From the NCBI GenBank assembly GCA_964501365.1, contig CAZCST010000039.1, positions 186,001-250,000 of the forward strand: a stretch of 64,000 bases of DNA, in the 5' to 3' direction. Below, piece by piece: positions 25,269 to 34,412 of the stretch; within the stretch, counting starts at the first letter, position 1; each line of letters starts with the position of its first letter. The translations under genes and the position numbers were made by a program. Source of the stretch: CAZAMB01 sp964501365 (GTDB lineage: Bacteria > Planctomycetota > Phycisphaerae > UBA1845). Below the pieces are notes generated by a model. The model ran no database searches and was not told the DNA's origin. It saw nothing but the letters and a program-made list of their open reading frames with translations.

Positions 25269-26774
25269 CTACTTCGTTCCGTGGCTTTCCCCATCAGCGG
25301 CATCGGCAAGGATGCGGCAGAAGCGATCCTGGATTTCCTTGTAGGGAGCAGCCGGGCCCTTATAGCCGTTGAACATCACTGCGAAGGCGTAACGCGGGCC
25401 GGATTCACCATCCACATATCCCGCCAGCGAGCGGACACCCTTCATCGTGCCGGTCTTTGCGTGGATTCGGGAATCGGAGTTCTTGAGTCGCTTCTTGAGC
25501 GATCCATCCACCCCGGCGGTCGCCAGACTTTGCCGCAGCATAGCTCCCGTGGGCTGCGAATACTCCCATGCCAGGAGCGTCGCAAGCTGGCTTGCCGTGC
25601 AGGCATTATCGCGGCTTAGCCCCGAACCATCCGCTACCGCCAGGCCATGCGAATCAATCCCCGCACGCTGAAGCATGGCAAGCACTGCCTCACCGCCGGA
25701 CCTCCAGCTTCCGCGAGCGTCAAGCTGGCCCGTTCGCTTCGTCCGGGCGTATCCCGCGCGCTTGAGCAAACATTCGGCGAACAGATTCTGGCTGTCCTTG
25801 CCCGCACGGGCCAGCACTTCAGGCAGCGGAGTCCGATGAACGCCGAGGACGGTGATCGGCGGCGGCAGGCTGCCATCGGCGGCACGAACCCGTCCGCGGC
25901 GAATTCCGCCATCAACTCTGATTCCCTTGCGCGTCAACACCGATCGAAACGAATCAGCAAACAGCAAACCCGGATCGTCGCACGCGACAGGGCTGAAAGG
26001 CCAGCGCTTGGTGACGCGGCCGGAAATGGTGTATTCGTTCGATCCCGCACGGTGATTGAGCGTCGGCTCGCCCTTGCCCCCCGTTTTACACCTATTGATG
26101 ATCGAAATGAGGCCGTTTTGTGGTTCGACGGTCACCGACGCCGGCCCCCCCGCCTTGCCGGGGATCACCGCGATGTCCAGACAATTATCGTTAATGTTCA
26201 GGCCACCTATGGGAGCCGCATACCACTTGCCAAGATCGCCCGATTCCCAACTCGGATGGATTCGCTGATCGTCGAAGACCCACTCGTCGATGACGATGTC
26301 GCCGCGGACTTGCAGGATGCCCCGTGCCCGCAGGGTCTCGGCCCAGGTCTCGAAGGGGGCATAGATCGACTCGCGGCGGGCCTGTGAGAGCTTTTCGTCG
26401 CCGAATCCGGGGTCGCCGTCACCGATCAGCAGCAGGTTTGTCCCGTCGGTCGCCAGCACGGTCTCGAATTGAAAGTTCGTGCCCAACTCCGCCAGGGCTG
26501 CGGTCATGGAAAACAACTTCATCGTGCTGGCCGGCGTCATGGGGCTGTCGGCGTTCAGCTCGAATACGGCCAGTCCATTGGACAAATCAATTACACATGC
26601 CCCGGCTACCGTCTGCGTGTGCGGCAGCTTGCTCAGCGAGGCCCGCAGCTCCTGTTGCAGTCCCGCCCGCGCCACGCCGGTTGCAGCAACCAGGCACCAA
26701 AGTGCGGCGGCACACCCATGAATTCCGATTGTGCGGTTGAAATCTCTTGTCACCCTCGTCGCCCTCCTAGCCAT
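25269..26774 (-). CDS. dacB: D-Ala-D-Ala carboxypeptidase/endopeptidase, PBP4 type
   Basis: This class-C penicillin-binding protein of about 501 residues trims peptidoglycan peptides in the periplasm. A signal peptide (GCAAALWCLVAATGVARAG) precedes the catalytic domain. The nucleophile tetrad is PASTMK, with Ser83 and Lys86 counted from the ATG at 26774. The second motif is DGSGLSRDN and the third HAKTGTM. The large insert between the first and second motifs (LLLIGDGDPGFGDEK..., APIGGLNINDNC) is typical of DacB. The ATG at 26774 is chosen because upstream codons would cross into the divergent oleC-like gene. It acts alone here, with no other cell-wall gene beside it. Confidence 0.92.
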   Translation of the reverse strand: MARRATRVTRDFNRTIGIHGCAAALWCLVAATGVARAGLQQELRASLSKLPHTQTVAGACVIDLSNGLAVFELNADSPMTPASTMKLFSMTAALAELGTNFQFETVLATDGTNLLLIGDGDPGFGDEKLSQARRESIYAPFETWAETLRARGILQVRGDIVIDEWVFDDQRIHPSWESGDLGKWYAAPIGGLNINDNCLDIAVIPGKAGGPASVTVEPQNGLISIINRCKTGGKGEPTLNHRAGSNEYTISGRVTKRWPFSPVACDDPGLLFADSFRSVLTRKGIRVDGGIRRGRVRAADGSLPPPITVLGVHRTPLPEVLARAGKDSQNLFAECLLKRAGYARTKRTGQLDARGSWRSGGEAVLAMLQRAGIDSHGLAVADGSGLSRDNACTASQLATLLAWEYSQPTGAMLRQSLATAGVDGSLKKRLKNSDSRIHAKTGTMKGVRSLAGYVDGESGPRYAFAVMFNGYKGPAAPYKEIQDRFCRILADAADGESHGTK

Positions 26775-26829
26775 ACGGGAATATGATCGTACCGCGCGGT
26801 CTGGTTGCTTCAATTGATTGGAAAAATAG

Positions 26830-28701
26830 GTGGTTCCGACATCGAATCTCTTGAATATTGCGAAGTACCTGCCGGAAATGGCCTCATCCGCACCCGGGCA
26901 ACCTGCAGTGATCGCCTCCAAACGGGCTGGTTCGACATTGTTCTACAAAACACTGTCGTTTTCCGAATTGGAGTCTCTTGCCAATCGCTACGCCAACGGT
27001 CTTTCCACAGCAGGAATCCATCGTGGAATGCGAACCCTGCTTATGGTTCGGCAGGGTTTCGACTTTGTCGCATTGGTGTTTGCCCTGTTCAAAATGGGAG
27101 CCGTCCCTGTGCTGATCGACCCCGGCATGGGCGTTGCCCGGCTCCTCGACTGCATCCGTACCGTCAACCTTGACGCCTTTGTTGGCGTCCCGCTTGCCCA
27201 CGCCGTCCGAATCCTCCGCCCGGGCCCCTTCAACACCGTCAAAATCGCTGTGACCGTAGGCCGCCGCTGGTTCTGGACCGCCCCGACCCTCGCTGAACTA
27301 ACCCTGAACGCCTCCGACCAATTCTCCGTCGCTCCCACTACCGCCGACGAAATCGCAGCCATTCTCTTTACCAGCGGCAGCACCGGCCCAGCCAAGGGCG
27401 TCGTCTACGAGCACGGAATGTTCGACGCCCAAGTCCGCATGATTCAATCCACGTATGACATCCAGCCGGGCGAAATCGACCTGCCGACGTTTCCGCTCTT
27501 CGCCCTTTTCAGTGTCGCGATGGGCATGACCATTGTCCTGCCTGACATGAACCCTTCGCACCCCGCCCGTGTCAACCCGGTTAACATCGTGGACGCCATC
27601 CGCGACCAGAAAGTCACCAACACCTTCGGCTCGCCGGCCCTCTGGAAGCGCGTCGCAGCCTATTGCGTCGATCGCGGGATCACTCTTCCCACGCTCCGCC
27701 GCATTCTTATCGCCGGCGCTCCAGTACCACCGACTGTCATCAAACAATTGCATCGAGTGCTTCCGGCAGATGCCGATGTTCACACGCCCTACGGCGCAAC
27801 CGAATCTCTCCCAGTCTCAACCATCTCAGGGGGAGACGTGGTAGGACGGGCTTTGCTCGCCGATAAAAGCAGGGTGCATCTGGATGCACCGCCCCAATCC
27901 GCAGTACCAATCGAAAATCGACAATCGACAATCGACAATTCCCCCCCCACCGTTTCCTACACCGTTTCCGGTGCCGGCACCTGCGTAGGCCGTCCTGTTC
28001 TCGGCGCGAATGTTCGCATCATTTGCATCACCGACGACCCCATCGGTGCATGGTCCGACGCCCTACTCGCCCCTGAGGGTCACATCGGTGAAATCTGCGT
28101 CACTGGCCCCGCTGTCACAAAAGAGTATTTCAATCTCCCCCGCGCCAACGCCATTTCCAAAATCAAAGCTGGTGACACGATATGGCATCGCATCGGTGAT
28201 GTCGGCTACTTCGACGAACTGGCCCGCCTGTGGTTTTGTGGCCGCAAAGCCCATCGCGTCCAAACCGCACAAGGCACGCTTTTCACCGAATGCATCGAAC
28301 CAATATTCAATCAACACCCCGCCGTCGCCCGATGCGCCCTGGTGGGCATAGGCCCCGCGGGCCGCCAATCCCCTGTCCTCATCGTCGAACTCAAGCCGGG
28401 CCACCCCCGTCGTGGTCACTCCGCTTTGGCGCTCGCCAATGAACTTCTCGCTCTTGCGGTTCCCGCAAATCCGCAATCGACAATCGACAATCGACAACCA
28501 CCACTATCCGATCCCGAATCGCGAAGGTCGGGCGGCCACCACCGGACCCTGGTCATCGCCCATCAGCAATTCGCCCTTTTCCAATCTCAAATCTCAAATC
28601 TCAAATCGCCCATCCTCTTCCACCGTTCTCTCCCCGTGGACATCCGCCACAACGCCAAGATCAACCGCGAACTCCTCGCCGCCTGGGCTTCGCGACAGTA
28701 G
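26830..28701 (+). CDS. oleC: OleC-like fatty acyl beta-lactone synthetase carrying repeat-derived inserts
   Basis: This 623-residue adenylate-forming enzyme shows the AMP-binding loop LFTSGSTGPAKGVVYEHGMF and the OleC-specific stretch PTFPLFALFSVAMGMTIVLPD. PYGATESLPVS and DTIWHRIGDVGYFDE are also present, and the C-terminal lysine region is DIRHNAKINRELLA. OleC converts a 2-alkyl-3-hydroxyacid to a beta-lactone in long-chain olefin synthesis. No oleA, oleB or oleD is adjacent. Two segments interrupt the normal fold: about 35 residues before GAGTCVGRP, and about 45 residues after ELLALAVPAN. Both are encoded around CAATCGA-type heptamer arrays and keep the frame. The start is a GTG without a clear ribosome site. 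Confidence 0.83.
   Translation: MVPTSNLLNIAKYLPEMASSAPGQPAVIASKRAGSTLFYKTLSFSELESLANRYANGLSTAGIHRGMRTLLMVRQGFDFVALVFALFKMGAVPVLIDPGMGVARLLDCIRTVNLDAFVGVPLAHAVRILRPGPFNTVKIAVTVGRRWFWTAPTLAELTLNASDQFSVAPTTADEIAAILFTSGSTGPAKGVVYEHGMFDAQVRMIQSTYDIQPGEIDLPTFPLFALFSVAMGMTIVLPDMNPSHPARVNPVNIVDAIRDQKVTNTFGSPALWKRVAAYCVDRGITLPTLRRILIAGAPVPPTVIKQLHRVLPADADVHTPYGATESLPVSTISGGDVVGRALLADKSRVHLDAPPQSAVPIENRQSTIDNSPPTVSYTVSGAGTCVGRPVLGANVRIICITDDPIGAWSDALLAPEGHIGEICVTGPAVTKEYFNLPRANAISKIKAGDTIWHRIGDVGYFDELARLWFCGRKAHRVQTAQGTLFTECIEPIFNQHPAVARCALVGIGPAGRQSPVLIVELKPGHPRRGHSALALANELLALAVPANPQSTIDNRQPPLSDPESRRSGGHHRTLVIAHQQFALFQSQISNLKSPILFHRSLPVDIRHNAKINRELLAAWASRQ
27908..27939 (+). repeat. CAATCGA heptamer array inside oleC
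   Basis: Four full copies and a partial one of CAATCGA (second copy AAATCGA) lie in frame, encoding ENRQSTIDN. The array falls inside an insert that ordinary OleC proteins lack. Confidence 0.85.
28474..28497 (+). repeat. Second CAATCGA heptamer array inside oleC
   Basis: Three copies of CAATCGA plus CAA encode QSTIDNRQ, at the boundary of the second OleC insert. Confidence 0.85.
28583..28607 (+). repeat. AATCTCA heptamer array inside oleC
   Basis: Three tandem copies of AATCTCA and a partial fourth (AATC) encode SQISNLKS near the end of the second OleC insert. The unit length matches the CAATCGA arrays but the sequence differs. Confidence 0.8.
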
Positions 28702-28722
28702 CGTGACAACGGAAGATGAGGA

Positions 28723-28728
28723 TACAAT
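28723..28728 (+). promoter_or_regulatory. Possible -10 box for the lipoprotein gene
   Basis: TACAAT, 66 bases before the ATG at 28794. No convincing -35 hexamer lies at the right distance. Confidence 0.25.
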
Positions 28729-28793
28729 TTGGACTGGCGAATATCGCAAGGCGCGAAAATCGATTGTTCATCAATAGCACACGGAGCCTTCCA

Positions 28794-29456
28794 ATGAATC
28801 TCATGTATGCACATCACTATTCTTCCCTGACACTTCGACGAACGAGAATTGCAGGCACTCTCCTTCAACTTGCGACTGTCACCGGCAGTCTGATACTTTT
28901 CACCGGTTGTGCCTCAGGAAGGGTCGCGGGCCTACCCAGGGGCGAATGGACGGGCAAGGGCGCCTTCACGTTTGAGCGATGGGGCGAGCCGGAAAAGACC
29001 GAGTCGATTCACCGCGACTACTGCACTCGCTTATCAATCAAAACAACCAGCGTTGACGGACAACCTGCGACCCAGCTCGAAATCATCTCGGAGCGCGGAG
29101 ATCTTCCTGAGCTGGGCCCGCGCACGCACATGCGGCTGGCCTTGGTGGAGGTAAAACGCCTCGACGATGACGCCATACTTTATCGCGTGGCCGGCCCAAT
29201 CTTTGACCCCAAGCCGGATGATCAACCCAAATTTGAGAAAGACGCCCCGCCGGTAGGAGCAAGCTGCATGAACGTCAACGGCAACACCGTTCTCCAAATC
29301 GCCTACCATCAAGGGTTTGTGGATACATTTCGATTCCGCGGAAAAGGGCTGACAAAGGCGGGTTCGCTGACGGTTGAAGACGGCTCGATTCACTGGGCCG
29401 AGACGCTCGTTCAGAGAAAACCCGTGGACATCATGGCCGCACCGATCAGCTATTGA
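28794..29456 (+). CDS. Putative lipoprotein
   Basis: The 220-residue product begins MNLMYAHHYSS and has a hydrophobic stretch, AGTLLQLATVTGSLILFTGC, ending in lipobox LFTGC. The mature protein starts ASGRVAGLPRGEWTGKGAFTFERW and continues as an even beta-rich sequence. I see no catalytic motif and do not recognise the family. The start at 28794 is favoured by CGGAG ten bases upstream. The last 11 bases overlap the convergent nnrD gene. A proposed role would be guesswork. Confidence 0.65.
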   Translation: MNLMYAHHYSSLTLRRTRIAGTLLQLATVTGSLILFTGCASGRVAGLPRGEWTGKGAFTFERWGEPEKTESIHRDYCTRLSIKTTSVDGQPATQLEIISERGDLPELGPRTHMRLALVEVKRLDDDAILYRVAGPIFDPKPDDQPKFEKDAPPVGASCMNVNGNTVLQIAYHQGFVDTFRFRGKGLTKAGSLTVEDGSIHWAETLVQRKPVDIMAAPISY

Positions 29457-30375
29457 AGGCGGCCTCGTGTTCCACGAACGCTTCCGAAAGGTAGTCCATG
29501 ACGTCGAGGGCGGTCATGGCGTGACGCCCCAGTTCTTCGGCCGCGAAGTCGCCGGCCAGGCCATGGAGATAGACTCCCAGGACCGCGGCCTCAAACGGTG
29601 ACAGGTGTTGACCGATCAGAGCCGCGATGACGCCCGTGAGCACGTCGCCCGTCCCCGCAGTCGCCATTCCTGAGTTGCCCGTTTCATTGGTGTAAATGCG
29701 ATCGCCGTTGGTGACAACCGTACCATGTCCCTTGAGGACGACAGTGCATCCGGTGGCATCGACCAATGCGCAGGCAGCGGCACGGCGCGAATGAGGCGTG
29801 GAATCGATGGACTTGGCAATACCGAATGCGTCCAGCAGCCTCCGCGCCTCGCCGGGATGCGGAGTGAGCACCACGCGATGGGGATCGTGAATGGGCCAGC
29901 GATGAAGTGATGGATTCGCCACTCCCGTATCCATGCCAATTGGAGGGGGAGGCAATGACGCGAGCGTGTTGAGGGCATCAGCGTCCACCACGCACGGACC
30001 GTCGAATCCATCAAGCAAGCGGACGATTGTTTCGGCACAGAGCGTGCGGCCCAGGCCAGGGCCGATGGCGATGACGTTGGCTGTGTACTCAGTGGCACAT
30101 CGTAGGATTTCCTGCGGCGAGTCGGATAGTGACCGCGAAGTCGCACATGGGGCCAACACGCAAACAGACTGACGAAGATCAGCGGGGACCAGCATTTGGA
30201 CCAGCCCCGCACCGGCGCGAAGTGCGGCATTGGCAACAAGCGCCGGCGCGCCAACCATGAGGGTATCTGCGGAGCATCCGCCGATCACCAGAATGCGACC
30301 CGCGTCACCCTTGTGAGCATCCAGACTCCGATCCGGGAGTGGCGAAATCTCACGCGTAACAATGAGTTCTGACAT
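29446..30375 (-). CDS. nnrD: ADP-dependent (S)-NAD(P)H-hydrate dehydratase
   Basis: NnrD repairs hydrated NADH and NADPH by ADP-driven dehydration. The 309-residue ribokinase-like protein shows HKGDAGRILVIGGC at the N-terminus, PALVANAALRAGAGLVQMLVP, and IGPGLGR. The family signature is VVDADALN, followed by LTPHPGEARRLL. The nucleotide site is NSGMATAGTGDVLTGVIAALIGQ, with the catalytic aspartate in GTGD. The epimerase half NnrE is not fused, although many bacteria have the two joined. The upstream region contains a GGTAAT-type repeat that lies over the likely promoter. Confidence 0.9.
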   Translation of the reverse strand: MSELIVTREISPLPDRSLDAHKGDAGRILVIGGCSADTLMVGAPALVANAALRAGAGLVQMLVPADLRQSVCVLAPCATSRSLSDSPQEILRCATEYTANVIAIGPGLGRTLCAETIVRLLDGFDGPCVVDADALNTLASLPPPPIGMDTGVANPSLHRWPIHDPHRVVLTPHPGEARRLLDAFGIAKSIDSTPHSRRAAACALVDATGCTVVLKGHGTVVTNGDRIYTNETGNSGMATAGTGDVLTGVIAALIGQHLSPFEAAVLGVYLHGLAGDFAAEELGRHAMTALDVMDYLSEAFVEHEAAFNS

Positions 30376-30377
30376 AG

Positions 30378-30416
30378 CAATTAGGCAACATGGTAATATG
30401 GCAATTTGGTAATGGG
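30378..30416. repeat. Short GGTAAT/GGCAAT repeat cluster upstream of nnrD
   Basis: Imperfect tandem units of the form ATGGTAAT, ATGGCAAT and TTGGTAAT sit between larB and nnrD. The same TTTGGTAAT unit recurs at 56164-56201. Confidence 0.65.
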
Positions 30417-30436
30417 AATCGCCGCGATCCCCTATC

Positions 30437-31222
30437 CTACCGGCGACGATTGATCAGGGCGGCTGCAAACCCGGCCCCGAATCCATTGTCAATGTTTACA
30501 ACCGTGACGCCGGAGGCGCAACTATTGAGCATGGCCAGCAGCGCAGCGATGCCGCCGAAGCTGGCCCCATAGCCAACACTGGTGGGCACAGCGATCACGG
30601 GACAATCGACCAGCCCCGCCACCACGCTCGGCAGCGCTCCCTCCATTCCAGCAACTGCGACAATGGCGCCCGCCCGCTGCAATGTTTCGGAATGAGCCAG
30701 CAACCGATGAATGCCCGCAACGCCGACGTCATAAATCGGCTGTGTGGTCTGATCCATCATCTCTGCGGTGATGCGGGCTTCTTCGGCAACGGCCAAATCG
30801 CTGGTTCCGGCAGAGAGAATCGCGATCGTGCCGGCGCTCGGTTGCATCGATTGCTGGCGGAGCGTAATGAGGCCGGGAAGTTCGTGGAACTCTGCTTTGG
30901 GATGCTTGACGGCCACGCCGCGATGAACATCACGATTGGCACGAGTGGCGAGTACGTTGACACCCGATTGTGCGCAACGATCAAAGATTTCGACGACTTG
31001 TTGCGTGGTCTTTCCGGAACAGAAAATGACTTCGGGAAATCCGCAGCGAATCGAGCGGTGATGGTCGATCTTGGCGAAGCCGAGGTCCTCGAAGGGCAGT
31101 CGGCGCAAATGCGAGACGGCATCGTCAATGGATCGACGTCCGACGCGGACCGACTCAAGTAATTCACGAATGGCATCTTCTGTCACAGGCAAGAGTTTAG
31201 GATGAGGCTGGGAAAAGACCAA
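30437..31222 (-). CDS. larB: Nickel-pincer cofactor synthesis protein LarB
   Basis: LarB carboxylates and hydrolyses nicotinic acid adenine dinucleotide, the first step to the nickel-pincer nucleotide of lactate racemase-like enzymes. The protein has the LarB N-terminus (EDLGFAKIDHHRSIRCGFPEVIFCSGKT) and the PurE-like C-terminal domain (ILSAGTSDLAVAEEA, VAGMEGALPSVVAGLVDCPVIAVPTSVGYG, VVNIDNGFGAGFAA). The start is uncertain: a TTG at 31222 or a GTG at 31186, neither with a good ribosome site. It lies six bases behind the metal efflux pump gene. larC and larE are not in the window. Confidence 0.9.
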   Translation of the reverse strand: MVFSQPHPKLLPVTEDAIRELLESVRVGRRSIDDAVSHLRRLPFEDLGFAKIDHHRSIRCGFPEVIFCSGKTTQQVVEIFDRCAQSGVNVLATRANRDVHRGVAVKHPKAEFHELPGLITLRQQSMQPSAGTIAILSAGTSDLAVAEEARITAEMMDQTTQPIYDVGVAGIHRLLAHSETLQRAGAIVAVAGMEGALPSVVAGLVDCPVIAVPTSVGYGASFGGIAALLAMLNSCASGVTVVNIDNGFGAGFAAALINRRR

Positions 31223-31228
31223 GTCGAA

Positions 31229-34200
31229 CTATGAAACAATGGCAGAACTCCTGCCTTTTTCAATGCGCCCCAGACGCAAGGCGAGTGTGGGAAGCACAAG
31301 AAGTGTTAATGCCGTTGAAGTGCAAAGCCCCCCGAGGATGACGACCGCCAGCGGACCTTCGATTTCCCTGCCGACTTCGCCGGAGCCAATCGCGATGGGG
31401 AGCAGACCCAATCCTGTCACGAGGGCGGTCATCAATACGGGAATGAATCGTTCTCGCGCTCCACGAATGGCCGTTTCCAGGTTCCAGGACTGACCCTCAT
31501 GTTGAACCAGGTGCTCGAAGTGTGAGATCATCATGACCGAGTTGCGCATGGTGATTCCGAAAAGTGTTACGAAACCGACGATTGAGCCAATCGAGAGCGA
31601 CGACCCGGTAAGCGCCACCGCAACGACACCACCGACCATCGCGAAGGGAAGGTTGAGCAACACCAGGAACAGATTGCGCGGACTGCTGAACACCACGCTC
31701 AAAAGAAGCAGAATTGCAACTCCGGCAATGGAGGAATGAAGGAGCAATTCGTTTCTCGCTGCGGACTGAGCCTCATCGGCCCCGCTAAATTCCGCGTAGA
31801 CGCGCGATGGGAGCTTCAGCCTGGAGATGGCTGCCTTGGCATCATCGACAAATCCGGCCAGATCGCGCCTCTGGACGTTACAGGTGACCGTCTGCCGGCG
31901 TCTGGCGCCGTCATGCAGAACCATGTACCTGCCGGTCTGTGGAGTGATGTCTGTCAACTCGGAGAGCGGAATGAACATTCCACCTTGGTTGCGAAGGAGA
32001 AGGCCTCCGATGGACTCCGGATCGCGGCGCAGTTCCGGAGGCAGAATGACGACGGCATCGGTAACCTGATTTTCCTGAAATGTCTGGGCGACACGGGTTC
32101 CCTGATAGGCGGTCTGCACCGCGTCAAGAACATCGACCGGTTTAAATCCAAATTGGACGAGCCTGTCAGAGCGCAATTGAACTCGGAGTTCCGGCGCTCC
32201 AGGCGGTGAGGCTACTCCAACGTCCGTGGCGCCAGGAACCGATGAAAGAGCGGAGGCCACTTCCTTTGCCGAGGCATCAAGCGCGTCGAGATCGTTGGCA
32301 AAGAGGCTCACCACGACACTCGCGGTTTCACCGCTGATCGTCTCACTGATTCGATCGCCCAGAAACGTAAGCACTTCATAGGTAATTCCCGGGTAATGCG
32401 CAAGAAGGTCGCGGATTTGCTCCTGCGCCTGGGCCTGCACATGGCCCGGGATGTTCGGCTTCAGCTCGACGTGGAATTCGGCACGATGCGGACCCCAAGG
32501 GTCTTCCCCCAGTTCCGCGCGACCCGCCTGCATTTCGACGGTATCGAGCAATGGCTGGTCCCCATCCACGACATGTTCGAGAAGATCTTTGGATATCAGG
32601 CGACCCAGACGCATCATTGCAGGCAGCGACGTTCCCGGTGCGGCAGATACTTGCACGACAAAATGCCCTTCACGAAATTCGGGCAGGAACTCTTCACCAA
32701 ATCGAGACAGCAGCACCAGTGATCCCACAAACAGCAGGAGCGACGCGGCAAAGGTCATCGCCGGAAGGCGAATGAGCCGTCGCATGACGGCTTCATAACC
32801 GCGCTTCATGGCTCGCAGAACGATGGGCTCTGTAGGGCGCTGGGCCGCGCGAGGCAACAGGATCAACGAAAGAACCGGCGTGACCGTCAGCGCCACTAGG
32901 AGTGACGCCAGAATGGCCGCAATATACGCAATTCCCAGCGGGGCAAACATACGACCCTGAAGGCCCGACATGGTGAGAACCGGAATGAATGCGAGAACCA
33001 CGACCAGCGTCGCGTACAACACGGCGCTGCGAACCTCCATCGAGGCTTCCAACACCACTCGCAAGAGCGGCCTGGGAGCGACCAGCGTGCGGTTTTCCCG
33101 AAGGCGGCGATAAATATTCTCCATGTCAATGATGGCATCATCGACTACTTCCCCGATCGCAATGGCCAATCCACCGAGCGTGATGGTGTTCAGTGTGATG
33201 TTGAAGAAATCCATGACCACAATGGCGACGAGCAGGGAAAGCGGGATCGCGATAAGAGAGATGAACGCCGTGCGCCAATGAAAAAAGAACAGGATAAGAA
33301 TGATGGCCACAAAAATACCGCCCATATAGAGCGAGTCCAGCACATGGTGGATGGCATTTTCGATGAACGTGGCCGGTCGGTGAATTCGCGGGAGGACCGT
33401 GATGCCTTCTGCCTGAAAAACCGGTGCCATATCGGACAACGCTTCTTCCGCAGCCTCGGTAACCTCCATCGTGTTTGCGCCGTATTGGCTCAGGAGCTTT
33501 ACGAGAACACCGGGTTTTCCCTGAATTAGCGCGTCTCCGAACTGGGGAGCAGCGGCGACGGTCACATTGGCTACATCCCGGAGCCGGATCATGGAGTCTG
33601 CGCCCTGACGAAGCACGACCTGTCCAAGCTGATCCGCAGTGAGTTGCTGCCCTTCCGTTTGAATGGTGATGCGTTGGTTTTCCGTCTCAACAAATCCTGC
33701 GCCACGGGTTCCGGTTGCCTGACGTGCGGCGGTGAGAATCTCGTCCAGGCTGAGATTGAGCATTACCATGCGGTCTGGATCAATCTGGATTTGCAGCTGG
33801 CGCACTTCGCCTCCCATGATGCCCACGGAGGCAACTCCGGTGACAGCCTGCAGCCGCGGACGCAGCGTCCAGTCTGCGAAAGCCCGGAGCTCCATCAGAT
33901 TCTTGCTGTCCGACACGAGGCCGATTTTCAGCAGGTCCATCGTCGACGACGTTAGCGGCGTGAGCTTGGGCTGTCCTACTCCGCTGGGCAAATCTCCTGA
34001 GACTGCGCCAAGTTGCTCCGCGATCATCTGCCTGGCGCTGAATACGTCCACATTTTCGCGAAATACGATCGTAATGATGGAGAGTCCCTGAATGGATTGT
34101 GATCGCACCGATTCGACATGCGCCACTCCGCCAAGAACGCCCTCCAGTGGCTGCGTGACCAATGCCTCGACCTGTTCGGGTGACAGGCCGGGCGCCTCCG

Positions 34201-34351
34201 TTTGAACCACCGCTTGCGGCTGAACAAAATCGGGAAATACATCGAGCTTGGCATGGGCGGCGCGGTAGGCCCCATACACCAATACCCCTGCCGCCAGCAC
34301 AAGAACTATGCCGCGAAACCGCAGGGAATGTTCAACGAGAAATTGCAGCAT
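31229..34351 (-). CDS. Heavy-metal efflux RND pump (CusA/CzcA family)
   Basis: The 1040-residue inner-membrane pump drives export of metal cations by proton antiport. It opens with LQFLVEHSLRFRGIVLVLAAGVLVYGAYRAAHAKLDVFPDFVQPQ and has the two-fold RND repeat of a helix, a large periplasmic loop and five helices. The transmembrane proton-relay segment reads GGLAIAIGEVVDDAIIDMENIYRR. Carboxylates there replace the GxVVDGA of CzcA and are seen in a separate HME-RND branch. The cation cannot be set; Cu, Ag, Zn, Co and Ni are all possible. It follows the adaptor gene in a four-gene efflux operon. Confidence 0.92.
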   Translation of the reverse strand: MLQFLVEHSLRFRGIVLVLAAGVLVYGAYRAAHAKLDVFPDFVQPQAVVQTEAPGLSPEQVEALVTQPLEGVLGGVAHVESVRSQSIQGLSIITIVFRENVDVFSARQMIAEQLGAVSGDLPSGVGQPKLTPLTSSTMDLLKIGLVSDSKNLMELRAFADWTLRPRLQAVTGVASVGIMGGEVRQLQIQIDPDRMVMLNLSLDEILTAARQATGTRGAGFVETENQRITIQTEGQQLTADQLGQVVLRQGADSMIRLRDVANVTVAAAPQFGDALIQGKPGVLVKLLSQYGANTMEVTEAAEEALSDMAPVFQAEGITVLPRIHRPATFIENAIHHVLDSLYMGGIFVAIILILFFFHWRTAFISLIAIPLSLLVAIVVMDFFNITLNTITLGGLAIAIGEVVDDAIIDMENIYRRLRENRTLVAPRPLLRVVLEASMEVRSAVLYATLVVVLAFIPVLTMSGLQGRMFAPLGIAYIAAILASLLVALTVTPVLSLILLPRAAQRPTEPIVLRAMKRGYEAVMRRLIRLPAMTFAASLLLFVGSLVLLSRFGEEFLPEFREGHFVVQVSAAPGTSLPAMMRLGRLISKDLLEHVVDGDQPLLDTVEMQAGRAELGEDPWGPHRAEFHVELKPNIPGHVQAQAQEQIRDLLAHYPGITYEVLTFLGDRISETISGETASVVVSLFANDLDALDASAKEVASALSSVPGATDVGVASPPGAPELRVQLRSDRLVQFGFKPVDVLDAVQTAYQGTRVAQTFQENQVTDAVVILPPELRRDPESIGGLLLRNQGGMFIPLSELTDITPQTGRYMVLHDGARRRQTVTCNVQRRDLAGFVDDAKAAISRLKLPSRVYAEFSGADEAQSAARNELLLHSSIAGVAILLLLSVVFSSPRNLFLVLLNLPFAMVGGVVAVALTGSSLSIGSIVGFVTLFGITMRNSVMMISHFEHLVQHEGQSWNLETAIRGARERFIPVLMTALVTGLGLLPIAIGSGEVGREIEGPLAVVILGGLCTSTALTLLVLPTLALRLGRIEKGRSSAIVS

Positions 34352-34412
34352 GAGTATTCATCAACGGTTGGTCATTGTTTCACGATGCAGGATATATGCA
34401 CTCAAATCCGCA

